The notes: generated by a model not told the origin, from the sequence alone. Shown: positions 8,865-18,349, counted from the first letter of the stretch. The stretch is DNA of 64,000 nt from Haematomicrobium sanguinis DSM 21259 (GCF_000688395.1 NZ_JIAG01000011.1:1-64000); one strand, 5' to 3'. Program-made: numbers and translations.

Positions 8865-9542
8865 CTATCTCAGGCGCTCTTGAGCGGTGACGATCAGCGG
8901 CGCTACGGTATCTGCCAAGACTCCAGCACCTTGCGGGCCCACATGCACCCCGTCCTGCGCAAAGTCCTTGACCTTGGGCGCCGCGGCGGGCCAATCCGCC
9001 GTCTGCACCTGATCGGGGTACTCTGCGGCAATTTGGTTGAAGACGTCGATGGTTTGCTGTCCCGAGCCGCCGTTGGGGTAGACCAGGATGATTTGGCGAT
9101 CTTGCCCCAGTTGTTGAACGGTCTCCTGCATCTGCTCTGGCTCGGCTATGCCATTGATGCCCAGAGCGATGACCACGATCTTCTTGAGCTGACCGGACGC
9201 CTCGAGTTCGGAAATATCCGAGCCCAGGCTTCGAAAGCTCCTGCTGACCTTGGCGTCCACATTGATTCCAGGGAACCGCTCCTCCAATACGTCCGGAGTG
9301 AAACCTGCGGACACCGAGTCACCAATCCAGGTGACGTTGGAACCATCGATGGTTGCCGAGGAATCATTGGGGATGTTGGCACTAGTTTCCGGAGAGTCGC
9401 TGCCCTGCGTCGTTCCGGGTTTTCCCGGGGCTACTTGAGGGCTGTTGTCTCGCAGCGCGGCAACGAGCGCAATGGTTCCCGCAACGAGTGCGGCGACCAG
9501 GACCAGAGCAATGATGAGAGTTTTCTTTGCGGTAACATTCAT
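8865..9542 (-). CDS. Membrane-anchored SGNH-hydrolase-like protein, partner of the acyltransferase
   Basis: Short extracytoplasmic SGNH/GDSL-fold protein (225 residues). A signal anchor occupies about residues 6-30, a Ser/Thr/Pro-rich spacer follows, then the SGNH blocks: WIGDSVSAG with the catalytic Ser, the Asn block as LGING, and the C-terminal DGVH Asp-His pair. This domain is usually fused to the C-terminus of OafA-type acyltransferases, where it passes the acyl group to the glycan; here it is a separate gene directly before the membrane part. ATG 9542 is preferred because GGAGG lies five bases upstream; a GTG at 9551 would include that ribosome site in the coding region. Confidence 0.8.
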   Translation of the reverse strand: MNVTAKKTLIIALVLVAALVAGTIALVAALRDNSPQVAPGKPGTTQGSDSPETSANIPNDSSATIDGSNVTWIGDSVSAGFTPDVLEERFPGINVDAKVSRSFRSLGSDISELEASGQLKKIVVIALGINGIAEPEQMQETVQQLGQDRQIILVYPNGGSGQQTIDVFNQIAAEYPDQVQTADWPAAAPKVKDFAQDGVHVGPQGAGVLADTVAPLIVTAQERLR

Positions 9543-9611
9543 GCCCTCCACCTTGCCGAGGGCGCCGTTGTCGCAGAGTTAAGAAAAACTCATAGGTTTT
9601 GCATATGACGC

Positions 9612-10817
9612 TTAGTCAATAATCGCGTCGACAAAGCTCTCGGCATCAAACGGTGCCAGGTCATCCGCACCTTCACCGAGACCGACCAGCTTGACGGGCA
9701 CACCCAGCGCGCGTTGGATTGCCACGACGATGCCGCCCTTTGCGGTACCGTCGAGCTTTGTCAGCACAATGCCGGTGATGTTCACCGCATCGGCAAAGAC
9801 CTTGGCCTGGCTCATGCCATTTTGGCCGGTGGTGGCGTCAATGACCAGCAACACCTCGGACACCGGGGCTTGCTTTTCGATAACGCGCTTGACCTTGCCG
9901 AGCTCATCCATGAGGCCGACCTTGTTTTGCAGGCGTCCGGCCGTATCGACCAGTACCACATCAACTTCCTGGTCTTTGCCCGCTTTCACCGCCTCGAAAG
10001 CGACGGACGCCGGGTCCGCTCCTTCGACCTCGGACTTCACCGTCGGCACGCCCACGCGGGCGCCCCAAGTGGCCAACTGTTCGGCGGCCGCGGCACGGAA
10101 GGTGTCTGCCGCACCCAAGATCACGTCCTTGTCCTCGGCAACGAGCACACGCGCGAGCTTGCCCACGGTGGTGGTCTTCCCCACGCCGTTGACACCCACC
10201 ATCATGATGACAGCCGGGTCATCGCCTTGACGCGAATCGGCGAGCGCGCGGTCCAAGGTTGGGTCAACCACCTTGAGCAGTTCCTCGCGTAGCATCGCCT
10301 TCACCTCGTCCGGGGAACGGGAGCCCTCCACCTTGACGCGTTCGCGGAGCGCATCAACCAGTTCGGCGCTGGCGTCGGAGCCGATATCGGCCAAAAGCAG
10401 AGTCTCTTCGACCTCGTCCCAGACATCGTCATCAATCTTGTCCGAGGACAAGAGCGCCAACAATCCCTTGCCGAGCATGTTGTTGGACTTGACCAGACGC
10501 GCGCGCAACCGTGCGAGCCGTCCCTGCACTGGAGCCGGGGTTTCAACCGCGGGTTCCTCTTCAACGGGAACCTCGGTGACCGTGTCTTCGGTAATGGAAC
10601 TAATGTCATCGGGAACCTCGACCGGTTCCTCCACCGCGGTGCCCGTTGCCCCCGCAGAAGCGGAGCTATCTGGGGCGGGGTCGTTGGCGTCCCGCTCGCC
10701 CATGTAGTCGCCCAGCGGCGAACGCCGGTTCTTGACGAGCAGGGTGGCGAGAAAACCGATAACGGCTATCGACGCGATGACGGCAATGATGACAATAGTG
10801 AGAGTCTGTTGATCCAC
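9612..10817 (-). CDS. ftsY: Signal recognition particle receptor FtsY
   Basis: SRP-receptor GTPase that targets ribosome-nascent chains to the Sec translocon. The 401-residue protein has an N-terminal transmembrane segment (about residues 5-28), typical of actinobacterial FtsY, then an acidic A-region rich in Glu and Pro, and the NG domain. The NG domain has Walker A GVNGVGKTTT (G208 onward), DTFRAAAAEQL, the G3 motif DTAGR and the G4 motif TKLD. The order smc then ftsY on the same strand is the common bacterial arrangement; the spacing is 47 bases. No anomaly is seen. Confidence 0.95.
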   Translation of the reverse strand: MDQQTLTIVIIAVIASIAVIGFLATLLVKNRRSPLGDYMGERDANDPAPDSSASAGATGTAVEEPVEVPDDISSITEDTVTEVPVEEEPAVETPAPVQGRLARLRARLVKSNNMLGKGLLALLSSDKIDDDVWDEVEETLLLADIGSDASAELVDALRERVKVEGSRSPDEVKAMLREELLKVVDPTLDRALADSRQGDDPAVIMMVGVNGVGKTTTVGKLARVLVAEDKDVILGAADTFRAAAAEQLATWGARVGVPTVKSEVEGADPASVAFEAVKAGKDQEVDVVLVDTAGRLQNKVGLMDELGKVKRVIEKQAPVSEVLLVIDATTGQNGMSQAKVFADAVNITGIVLTKLDGTAKGGIVVAIQRALGVPVKLVGLGEGADDLAPFDAESFVDAIID

Positions 10818-10864
10818 AAATCTAGCTTCTCACACCCGCCGGGAGGTCGCCTCTCAAGCGGTCC

Positions 10865-13800
10865 CTAGGCGCTCTCCCCCAGCTTCTGGCTAATGACCGT
10901 GGACACGCCATCGCCGCGCATTGTCACCCCGTACAGCGCATCGGCCACTTCCATGGTCCGCTTTTGGTGGGTAATGATGATCAACTGGCTGGACTCGCGC
11001 AGTTCCTCGAAGATTGTGATGAGCCGGCCCAAATTCGTATCATCCAGTGCAGCTTCGACCTCATCCATGACGTAGAACGGCGAGGGCCGCGCCTTGAAGA
11101 TCGCCACCAATAGCGCCACCGCCGTCAGCGAGCGCTCCCCGCCGGAGAGCAGCGACAGCCGCTTGATCTTCTTGCCCGCCGGCTTCGCCTCCACCTCGAT
11201 ACCAGTATTCAACATGTCTTCCGGGTCGGTGAGCACTAAGCGCCCCTCGCCCCCGGGGAACAGGCGCCCAAACACTCGCTCAAACTGCGCCGCCGTATCG
11301 GCAAAGGCACTGGAAAAGACCTCGATAACCCGCTCATCGACCTCTCGAATAATCTCCAACAGGTCCTTGCGGCTGTTCTTTAGATCCTGCAGCTGCCTAC
11401 TCAAAAATTGGTGACGTTCCTCCAGCGCGGCAAACTCTTCCAGCGCCAATGGATTCACTTTGCCCAGCGCCGCCAAATCGCGTTCGGCCCGCCGCAACCG
11501 CTTCTCTTGCTCGTCCCGGTCAAACGGCCGGCCCTGCGCAATGGGCTCGCCCGACTCGTCTACGGGCGCCCGCAACGCCGCCCACTTGTCCGAGCTCTCC
11601 TCCTCGAACGGCACCAATTGGTCCGGCCCAAACTCCGCAACCAAATTCTCCGAGGACAAGCCCAATTCCTCGATTGACCTGTTTTCCAGGTTCTCAATCT
11701 TCATCCGTTGCCCGGTCCGCGCAATTTCATCCCGGTGCACCGAATCCGTCAACTGCGCGAGTTCCTGCACCAGCTCCTCATTGCCGGAGCGCAATTGCCC
11801 CAATTCGGCTTCCCAGCGTCCGCGCACCTCTTCGGCGCGGTCACGTTCCGCCGCTGCCCGCGCGAGCGAGACATCTAGGTATCGCAGCGCGTGTTCCACC
11901 CCCGCCACGACCGCACGCGCCTTCGCCGCCTGCCGTGCCCGCTCCTCGGCCCGCGCTTGCGCCTGTGCCCGGGCATTCCGCTCAGATTCCGCGGCGCGCT
12001 TGAGCGAATCAATGCGGTTGCCCAAAGACTTCAGTTGCTCCTCGGAGCTGCGCAGCGCCAACCGCGCATCCAACTCGGACTGGCGCGCCGCACTCGCCGC
12101 GGCCGCCAACTCGTCCCGCAGCTCGGTGGAGGGTTCGGCCTCGGCCGGCTCCTCCTGCGCGTCGGCCAACCGCGAGGTGACTTCCTCCAACGCGGCTTGC
12201 AGCTCACCCACCTTCGCTTCGGCGGTGGCTCGCTGTTGCTCAAACCGCACAAGCTCTGCCTGGGCCCCGCGCGCGGTCGCACCGAGGGTCGCCAGCTTCT
12301 CCGAGACCGCTGCCAGTTGCGCATCCGACTCGTTGAGTTTGGCGAGCGCAGCTTCCAACGCTTCGCGGGCTTGCCCTTCACGGCCCTGCGCCCCAGAGAG
12401 CGCAAAGGTTGTTCGCTCAAAATCGGCTTGCGCGGAGTTGAGGTCGGCTTCGGTCTCGGCAATCGTGGCGTGCAACTGCAGCGAGCTTGGCGCGCTTTGC
12501 GAACCGCCGCGCGCACTCACTCGGGTAAACACCGTGCCCGCACGGGTCACAAGGGTCGCGTCCGGCTCGGCCTCGAGCACTTCCCGAATGAGCGTTTCAT
12601 CATCCAGTACGACGACGTGTCCCAACACGCTCTCGAGCGTCGCCTGAATTTCGGGTTGCGCGCTCACGAGCGCGAGTGCCCGGTGGGCCCCCTTGGGTAG
12701 CGCGCTCTGTGTGGTGTTGGTTGGCTCTTTTTTGCCTGGGTGAGCGGCAATCGGGTGGGCCAAGAGTATTTCTACCTGACCGCCGTCGTTGTTTGCCAAA
12801 TCCGCCAGCGCGCTGTTGGCGCTGTCAATATCTGTGGCCGCGATGGCTTCGGCGAAGCTGCCGAGCGCGGCGGCGATGGCCTGGTCGTAGCCCTTTTTCG
12901 CGCTCATGAGTTCGCTGAGCGGGCCGAGGATCCCGCTGCGGTCCTGGTTGAGGAGGGCGGCCGCGCCGTCTTTGCGGTTCAGTCCGAGGACAAGCGCATC
13001 GCGGCGCGCGGTCGATGTGGCGATGCTGCGCTCCAGTTCGCGGAGCGTGTCCTGAAACGCGGAGACCTCGTTCTGGATGTCCTCATGGGCGCGGGCGGCG
13101 TTTTCATAGGCGTCGTCCAGCCCGGCCTCACCGGCCTCGACTCCCGCGATGTCGCCTTCGAGGGCGGTGAATTCGCGTTGCGCGGTTTCCATCCGCTCGG
13201 TCGCCTCGGTGATGCTGTGCTGGATGCGCACAACCTCGGATTCGGCGCCCTCGACCTTGGAGCGCGCGGCGCCCACGAGCCCGGCGAGACGGGCGACCCC
13301 CTCGCGGCGATCGGCGGCGGCGCGGAGCATCTTGGTGAGCCGCTGTTCCTCGGCGCGGGCTTCCTCTTCCTTGGCGCCGCGAGTGTTGATGGCTTCGTCG
13401 AGAGCTTCTCTGAGACTCTCGATTGTTGTTTCGAGCTGGGTGTATTCGGTACCAAGCTGCGTTGCTTGCTCATCCAGGGCATCGGGGTCTTGAGAGCTGG
13501 TTGGCTCCTCGTCGGTGCGTCCGAGGAGTCGCGAACGTTCATTGGCGACGTTGGCAAGCGCGCGGAAGCGTTCCTTGAGCGCGGAAAGCTGGTACCAGGT
13601 GTTGCGGGTTTGGCTGACCTTCGGGGTGGCCTCGGCGGCGAGGCGCTCGAGTTCGGCCTGTCGGGTGCGCTGGGCGGCGAGGAGCTTTTCGACCTCGTCT
13701 TTGCGTTCTTTAAGGGCGGTCTCGTCCGCGACGTCGTTTTCTAGTGCGGTGCGCAGAGTGACCAGCTCGTCGGCGAGCAGGCGCGCCCGGGCGTCCCGGA

Positions 13801-14464
13801 CCGCAATCTGTACCTTTTGCGCGCGCCGGGCGATTTCCGCTTGTTTGCCGAGCGGACTGAGCTGGCGGCGGATTTCGGTGGTGAGGTCGGTCAGGCGCGT
13901 CAGGTTGGACTGCATGGCCTCCAACTTGCGCAGCGTTTTTTCCTTACGGCGCCGGTGCTTCAGGATTCCGGCCGCTTCTTCAATAAAGCCGCGGCGGTCC
14001 TCGGGTGTGGCGTGCAGGACGCGGTCGAGTTGCCCTTGACCGACAATCACGTGCATTTCACGGCCGAGACCGGAGTCGGAGAGGAGTTCTTGGATGTCCA
14101 GGAGTCGGCAGTTTTCGCCGTTAATGGCGTACTCGCTGCCGCCGGAGCGGAAGAGCGTTCGCGAAATGGTGACTTCGGAGTATTCGATGGGGAGGGCGCC
14201 GTCGCTGTTGTCGATGGTGAGCGAAACTTGAGCTCGGCCGAGCGGCGCGCGTTCGCTGGTGCCGGCGAAAATGACGTCTTCCATCTTCCCGCCGCGCAGC
14301 GTTTTGGCACCCTGCTCCCCCATGACCCAGGCGAGGGCGTCCACCACGTTGGACTTGCCGGAGCCGTTGGGTCCTACGACAGCGGTCACGCCGGGAAAAA
14401 ACTCGAAGGTAGTTGCGGAGGCGAATGACTTGAAGCCCCGGACGGTGAGGGACTTCAAATACAT
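10865..14464 (-). CDS. smc: Chromosome segregation ATPase SMC
   Basis: Condensin-type ATPase that extrudes DNA loops with ScpA and ScpB. It has 1199 residues, the normal size. The N-terminal head has Walker A GPNGSGKS at 31-38. Two long coiled-coil arms rich in Glu, Ala, Leu and Arg flank a hinge near the middle (about residues 480-660). The C-terminal head has the ABC signature LSGGERS at about 1106 and Walker B FYVMDE at about 1130-1135. The ATG at 14464 gives the canonical start MYLKSLTVRGFKSF. No scpA or scpB lies nearby. It is part of the conserved rnc-mutM-smc-ftsY run, here interrupted by hchA. Confidence 0.96.
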   Translation of the reverse strand: MYLKSLTVRGFKSFASATTFEFFPGVTAVVGPNGSGKSNVVDALAWVMGEQGAKTLRGGKMEDVIFAGTSERAPLGRAQVSLTIDNSDGALPIEYSEVTISRTLFRSGGSEYAINGENCRLLDIQELLSDSGLGREMHVIVGQGQLDRVLHATPEDRRGFIEEAAGILKHRRRKEKTLRKLEAMQSNLTRLTDLTTEIRRQLSPLGKQAEIARRAQKVQIAVRDARARLLADELVTLRTALENDVADETALKERKDEVEKLLAAQRTRQAELERLAAEATPKVSQTRNTWYQLSALKERFRALANVANERSRLLGRTDEEPTSSQDPDALDEQATQLGTEYTQLETTIESLREALDEAINTRGAKEEEARAEEQRLTKMLRAAADRREGVARLAGLVGAARSKVEGAESEVVRIQHSITEATERMETAQREFTALEGDIAGVEAGEAGLDDAYENAARAHEDIQNEVSAFQDTLRELERSIATSTARRDALVLGLNRKDGAAALLNQDRSGILGPLSELMSAKKGYDQAIAAALGSFAEAIAATDIDSANSALADLANNDGGQVEILLAHPIAAHPGKKEPTNTTQSALPKGAHRALALVSAQPEIQATLESVLGHVVVLDDETLIREVLEAEPDATLVTRAGTVFTRVSARGGSQSAPSSLQLHATIAETEADLNSAQADFERTTFALSGAQGREGQAREALEAALAKLNESDAQLAAVSEKLATLGATARGAQAELVRFEQQRATAEAKVGELQAALEEVTSRLADAQEEPAEAEPSTELRDELAAAASAARQSELDARLALRSSEEQLKSLGNRIDSLKRAAESERNARAQAQARAEERARQAAKARAVVAGVEHALRYLDVSLARAAAERDRAEEVRGRWEAELGQLRSGNEELVQELAQLTDSVHRDEIARTGQRMKIENLENRSIEELGLSSENLVAEFGPDQLVPFEEESSDKWAALRAPVDESGEPIAQGRPFDRDEQEKRLRRAERDLAALGKVNPLALEEFAALEERHQFLSRQLQDLKNSRKDLLEIIREVDERVIEVFSSAFADTAAQFERVFGRLFPGGEGRLVLTDPEDMLNTGIEVEAKPAGKKIKRLSLLSGGERSLTAVALLVAIFKARPSPFYVMDEVEAALDDTNLGRLITIFEELRESSQLIIITHQKRTMEVADALYGVTMRGDGVSTVISQKLGESA

Positions 14465-14598
14465 GGGGGCGTGACCTCCCGGCGCGAATTCATAAGCAAA
14501 AGGCTAACAAATGCCGGGGTGTTGCGGGATGGTTTGTGCTTGGGGGCGCTAGCCGAGGTGGGTTCCGATGCTGTAGAGGCGGTACCCCTCACGGTCGT

Positions 14599-14618
14599 CG
14601 GGGGATGTGGAACCCCCG
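14599..14618 (-). terminator. Possible terminator downstream of hchA
   Basis: CGGGGG (14599-14604) and CCCCCG (14613-14618) form a six-pair GC stem around an eight-base loop just beyond the hchA stop codon and before smc. There is no strong T-run, so this is tentative. Confidence 0.35.
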
Positions 14619-14627
14619 GGCACCCGT

Positions 14628-15494
14628 TTAGTCGTTGAACTTCTCGAGCAACGCGGCGACGGCGTCTTTGCCCAATTGGTTGGCTGCCAAAGGACTGTCA
14701 CCGGTGAGGAGGTTACGGTCCCGGGTGGTTGCGCCGGTCATGTCCTCGTTGATGATGTCAATGCCCTCATTCTTGAGAGTCCCGCCGAGCTTCCACGGCA
14801 TCTCGCCCGGCAGGTAGCCGATTTCGAGGTTCGCCCCAAAGTCCAATGCGTCCGGAAAGGCCACAATCTTGTAGCCCGAAAAGGGGTTGGAGTCGCGACC
14901 AATATTTGCGCTCAGGAGCGCGGCAGGTCCGTGACAGAGGGTAACGATGAGCTTGTCATTGTCCAAAAAGTGATCCAGCGCGGCCTGGACATCGGAGTCG
15001 AAGGGGATGACGTTCATCGCGCCGTGGCCGCCTGGGATGAAGATGGCCGCGTAATCATCCAGGCCGTCGGCGATCACCTCGGCAAGCTTGAGCGGGCTCT
15101 TGAATTTCTCCTCGGTGCGCTTCCATGCAGAGGCAACCGCTTCGTCATCCTTGGGGTAAGCCCACCATTCGAATTTGCCAGGGCCGCCGGTGACGGTGGC
15201 GACGTCGATGTCGTAGCCGGCTTCGATCATGTGGTGGATGGGCAGGAGTGTTTCGACGGGGTGGTTCCCGGTGGAGAAGAACTTCTCATTCTTCATGAGC
15301 ATGTACCGCTCGTCGGTGGCGATGGTGAGGATCTTCCACTTGTCGCCGGTGTACTTTTCGTCAGTAGCGAGCCCGTCAAAGTCTGTTTTGTCTGCCGTGT
15401 ATTGGGACAGCGAGTACGGGCTGGGGAAGAACGCGTTATCCTCGGCAGGGTCCGGAGTCGGTGTGCGGTCCTGGGCGTTATCGGTGTCGGTCAT
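14628..15494 (-). CDS. hchA: Hsp31-type chaperone / DJ-1 superfamily glyoxalase
   Basis: DJ-1/PfpI-superfamily protein of the HchA (Hsp31) class, a holding chaperone with glutathione-independent glyoxalase and possibly protein-deglycase activity. The 288-residue product shows the large Hsp31 N-terminal extension, the nucleophile elbow LCHGPAA with catalytic Cys, GGHGAMN before it, and the C-terminal segment LLTGDSPLAANQLGK, which is nearly diagnostic. ATG 15494 is used because AAAGGTGA precedes it; the 16-codon extension to a GTG at 15542 would overlap that site. It lies between mutM and smc, where most actinobacteria have no extra gene, so it is probably an insertion into the core block. Confidence 0.9.
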   Translation of the reverse strand: MTDTDNAQDRTPTPDPAEDNAFFPSPYSLSQYTADKTDFDGLATDEKYTGDKWKILTIATDERYMLMKNEKFFSTGNHPVETLLPIHHMIEAGYDIDVATVTGGPGKFEWWAYPKDDEAVASAWKRTEEKFKSPLKLAEVIADGLDDYAAIFIPGGHGAMNVIPFDSDVQAALDHFLDNDKLIVTLCHGPAALLSANIGRDSNPFSGYKIVAFPDALDFGANLEIGYLPGEMPWKLGGTLKNEGIDIINEDMTGATTRDRNLLTGDSPLAANQLGKDAVAALLEKFND

Positions 15495-15877
15495 GGGATC
15501 ACCTTTCGTAGAGTGAATGCGCAATGGCGGATGCGTCACCATCGGCCCGTGCTGTTTTGCGGCGAGTGGCGCTCCGGCTCAACGCCTGTGGATTGGTTAT
15601 CGCGTCGGCAGGCGGAATGTCGACACATTTATCGTTGGTGAAACTGGTCCTGCGTATCCCTCTACCGTATCCGGACTGCGTGCTTGCGTGAAGAGTCCCC
15701 GATCGGCATCGCAGAAATGCAAACCCCGACTGCATACGCACTGTTCGCCAGGCCCGTCGGGTGGCTTGCCGAGGATGCTGCCAAGGACGCGATCATCGAA
15801 CGCCTCTAAATGGGCTGAGATCGGAGTTTCGCGCGGCCGAAGACATGTCGCTTAAAATCGTATGCTAGAAGTTCACC
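15495..15877. other. Gene-poor interval between hchA and mutM
   Basis: About 380 bases. The minus strand must carry the hchA promoter; no confident box was found. The plus strand contains the tail of what may be a decayed gene (15684-15809). Nothing else recognisable was seen. Confidence 0.5.
15684..15809 (+). pseudogene. Possible gene remnant, C-terminal 41 codons of an unknown protein
   Basis: A short frame from TTG 15684 to TAA 15809 encodes a natural-looking peptide (it includes SPIGIAEMQTPTAYALFARP and ends DAAKDAIIERL) with G or C in most third codon positions, unlike random DNA. The frame is closed by a TGA shortly upstream and has no good start or ribosome site. It may be the eroded end of a lost gene between hchA and mutM. 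The parent family was not recognised. It could also be chance. Confidence 0.3.
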
Positions 15878-16798
15878 TCAGCGTGTGCGCTGACAACGCG
15901 GGCAGAAAAAACTCGACCGGTTCATAAACGGCTCTCGCCGGAGCAACGTTCCGCACCGACCGCACGGCTCCCCCGCTCGCCCGTACGCGTTCAATGACCG
16001 GTCAAAGTACCCGCTCGCGCCGTTGACATTGACGTAGAGCTTGTCGAAACTGGTACCGCCAGCGGCCAACGCCCGGTTCATGACGTCTTGAACGGCGTCG
16101 ATCAGCCTCTCAAATTGCGGGCGGCTCAACGTCGATGCCGGCTTTCGGTAGTGAACGCGCGCGTCCCACAGCGCCTCGTCGGCGTAAATATTGCCAATAC
16201 CCGAGACCACAGACTGGTCCAAAAGCGCCCGCTTGATTTCGGTGTTTTTCCGAAGCAACACCGAACGCAACCCCGCCCGAGAGAACGCCGGGTCCAGCGG
16301 ATCGCGGGCAATGTGCGCAACCTCGCGCGGAACAAGATCACCCGGGTCAGCGACCACATCGCCCCCCGCTCCTCGGCCATCAGCAGGCACCAGCTCGCTA
16401 ATATGCATCCCGCCAAAAATGCGCTGATCCACAAATCGCAGTTCGCCGGGCAAATCCGCGACGCCATCCCGCGGGCCCAGTTCCAGCCGCACCTTCAGGT
16501 GCTTTTGTGCCTCGTGCTCCCGCGAAGAAACCAGCAACTGCCCGCTCATCCCCAAGTGCACGGTCAACGCGGTGCCCGTGGGTTCCCCGCGATCGGCCAA
16601 AGGCAACCACAAGTATTTGCCGCGGCGCATCGCCGTCGTCATTCTCATCCCGGAAAGGTGGGCCACAAAGTCACTGCTGCCGCCCGGGTGCCTGCGCAAT
16701 GAGCGCGCGTCGAGAACCGTTGCGCTAAGCACTTCGCGGTCGATCGCCCACGTGTGAAGCCCGCGGCGCACCACTTCCACTTCGGGAAGCTCAGGCAT
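15878..16798 (-). CDS. mutM: Formamidopyrimidine-DNA glycosylase
   Basis: Base-excision repair glycosylase/AP lyase that removes 8-oxoguanine and FaPy lesions. The ATG at 16798 gives the required MPELPEVEVVRRGL, in which Pro2 is the nucleophile and Glu3 catalytic. The protein has 306 residues, with the H2TH region near QSVVSGIGNIYADEALW and a C-terminal four-Cys zinc finger (CGRCG ... CPRCQ) that binds DNA. The open frame continues 50 codons upstream only because it overlaps rnc; the true start overlaps the end of rnc by eight bases. This adjacency is conserved in actinobacteria. Confidence 0.95.
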   Translation of the reverse strand: MPELPEVEVVRRGLHTWAIDREVLSATVLDARSLRRHPGGSSDFVAHLSGMRMTTAMRRGKYLWLPLADRGEPTGTALTVHLGMSGQLLVSSREHEAQKHLKVRLELGPRDGVADLPGELRFVDQRIFGGMHISELVPADGRGAGGDVVADPGDLVPREVAHIARDPLDPAFSRAGLRSVLLRKNTEIKRALLDQSVVSGIGNIYADEALWDARVHYRKPASTLSRPQFERLIDAVQDVMNRALAAGGTSFDKLYVNVNGASGYFDRSLNAYGRAGEPCGRCGTLLRREPFMNRSSFFCPRCQRTR

Positions 16799-17528
16799 CC
16801 ACTTCCTCCGCCGGAGCCACAAGAGTCTCTTGGATGTGACGGTACGCTTGCTGCGCGGCTTCCTGTTCGGCTTCCTTTTTGGAACGGCCGTTCCCGGAAC
16901 CGTAAACCACGCCATTGATCGCAAGCACCGCCTCAAAAGTACGGTCATGGTCAGGCCCAGCCCCGGTCACGGTGTAGCGGACCGAGCCCATCTTGAATTG
17001 GGTTGCCGCCTCTTGGATGCTGGTCTTCCAGTCGGTGCCGGTGCCCATGCGCGCGGCATCTTTGATGAAGGGGATCAGGAGGCGGAGCACCATCTGTTGC
17101 GCCACCTCAATCCCGTGGGTCAGGTACGCGGCGCCGATGACGGCCTCGGTGGTATCCGCGAGGATAGAGGCCTTGTCATTGCCGCCGGTCTGCACCTCGC
17201 CCTGGCCCAGGTAAATGTAGTCGCCGAGGTCCAGCGTCCGGGCAAGAGTCGCCAATGCGCGCGTTGAGACCACCGCGGAGCGCAGTTTGGCCAGCTGACC
17301 CTCCGGCAAATCCGGGTACGTCCGGTATAGGTAATCGGTGACCGAGATCCCCAGGACCGAATCGCCTAGGAATTCGAGGCGCTCGTTATCGGCAATGCCG
17401 CCATTTTCATAGGCGTAGGACCGGTGGGTCAAGGCAAGACGAAGCGTCTCGGGGTCGATAGTGACTCCGAGACGCTCGAAAAGTACCAGGGGATCCCCGG
17501 TCGGTACTGAAGTTTTTTTGGTGCCCAT
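16791..17528 (-). CDS. rnc: Ribonuclease III
   Basis: Double-strand-specific endoribonuclease that processes rRNA precursors and some mRNAs. The 245-residue protein has the family signature NERLEFLGDSVLGI with catalytic Glu and Asp near residues 45-55, a second acidic site in DTTEAVIGAAYL, and a C-terminal double-stranded RNA-binding domain (from about residue 165, TSIQEAATQFKMG ... GNGRSKKEAEQEAAQQAY). ATG 17528 is well placed after rpmF. It belongs to the unit DUF177-rpmF-rnc-mutM. Confidence 0.95.
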   Translation of the reverse strand: MGTKKTSVPTGDPLVLFERLGVTIDPETLRLALTHRSYAYENGGIADNERLEFLGDSVLGISVTDYLYRTYPDLPEGQLAKLRSAVVSTRALATLARTLDLGDYIYLGQGEVQTGGNDKASILADTTEAVIGAAYLTHGIEVAQQMVLRLLIPFIKDAARMGTGTDWKTSIQEAATQFKMGSVRYTVTGAGPDHDRTFEAVLAINGVVYGSGNGRSKKEAEQEAAQQAYRHIQETLVAPAEEVDA

Positions 17529-17548
17529 ATGGCCTGCTCGGGGCAGGT

Positions 17549-17752
17549 TTAGACGTCGGCTACCTTGCGACCCTTGTACTCGCGGAACAGTTCGGTTCCG
17601 GCGGAGTCGGTGACGACCTTGGCGTGGTGGGACAGCGAGTAGGTCACGCGTCCGTTCTCCACGGTCTTCACAAGCTTCGGGGCGCTAGCTTTCCACTGAG
17701 CGCGGCGGGCACGAGTATTGGCACGGGACATCTTCCGCTTCGGAACAGCCAC
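17549..17752 (-). CDS. rpmF: 50S ribosomal protein L32
   Basis: Small basic ribosomal protein of 67 residues beginning [17 protein letters not shown], the invariant L32 start. The zinc-binding Cys pairs found in some L32 proteins are absent, so this is the Cys-free (zinc-independent) form. It starts with GTG two bases after the stop of the DUF177 gene, which argues for translational coupling. DUF177-rpmF is one of the most conserved bacterial gene pairs. Confidence 0.96.
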   Translation of the reverse strand: MAVPKRKMSRANTRARRAQWKASAPKLVKTVENGRVTYSLSHHAKVVTDSAGTELFREYKGRKVADV

Positions 17753-17754
17753 GA

Positions 17755-18345
17755 CTAACTCTTTTCTGTAGTGGACTTCGTGTGGTCTTCGGTGCCTGAG
17801 TCTTCCTCAGACGATGCCGGGCTGGCTAGATCTGCTAGCTCCGCCCAGCGGGGGTCAAGGATTTCGTGCTGATGGCCCGGATCCTCCTCCAGCTTGATTC
17901 CGCATTCGGAGCACAAGCCTTGGCAATCCTCCTTGCACACCGGTTGGAACGGTAGCGAGGTGACCAACGAGTCACGCAAGAGCGGTTCCAGGTCGATGGA
18001 ATCATCCTCAACCGTGTACAGCTCTTCCTCTTCATCACGTTCGGCCGGGGCCGAGTAGTAGAAGAGTTCTTGGACTGGAACCTCATGGCGGAACGCGATG
18101 GCATCCAAACAACGGCTGCATTCGCCCTCAACCGTGGCGGTTGCGGTGCCGGTTACTAAGATGCCCTCGTGCACAGCCTCAAGACGCAAGTCCAGATCCA
18201 CGGGGGATCCTTCCGGGACGCCAATGACTGAGACACCAAAATCCTTGGGTGCGTTCACCTGTTCTTCAAGGGTGCGCATGGAACCCGGAGCGCGTCCGAG
18301 GTCTTTGACTTGAATCACCAGGGGCGAGACAGATTCACGCTTAAT
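17755..18345 (-). CDS. DUF177 (YceD) family protein, probable ATT start
   Basis: YceD/DUF177 protein, the usual partner of rpmF; the family is implicated in 23S rRNA or large-subunit maturation. It has 196 residues if started at the ATT codon at 18345. Cys motifs are visible: ECSRC and, near the C-terminus, [13 protein letters not shown], a probable metal site. The start at ATT is proposed because AGGAGAG lies four bases upstream and the added nine residues supply the SPLV-x(4)-DLGRAPG opening usual in actinobacterial homologs. The GTG at 18318 has no ribosome site and would cut that motif. It heads the DUF177-rpmF-rnc-mutM unit. Confidence 0.88.
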   Translation of the reverse strand: MKRESVSPLVIQVKDLGRAPGSMRTLEEQVNAPKDFGVSVIGVPEGSPVDLDLRLEAVHEGILVTGTATATVEGECSRCLDAIAFRHEVPVQELFYYSAPAERDEEEELYTVEDDSIDLEPLLRDSLVTSLPFQPVCKEDCQGLCSECGIKLEEDPGHQHEILDPRWAELADLASPASSEEDSGTEDHTKSTTEKS

Positions 18346-18349
18346 GGGA

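Noticed and set aside
12740-13744. Long plus-strand frames within smc
   Set aside because: They are antisense shadows of the coiled-coil coding sequence; the minus-strand product is an unmistakable SMC protein.
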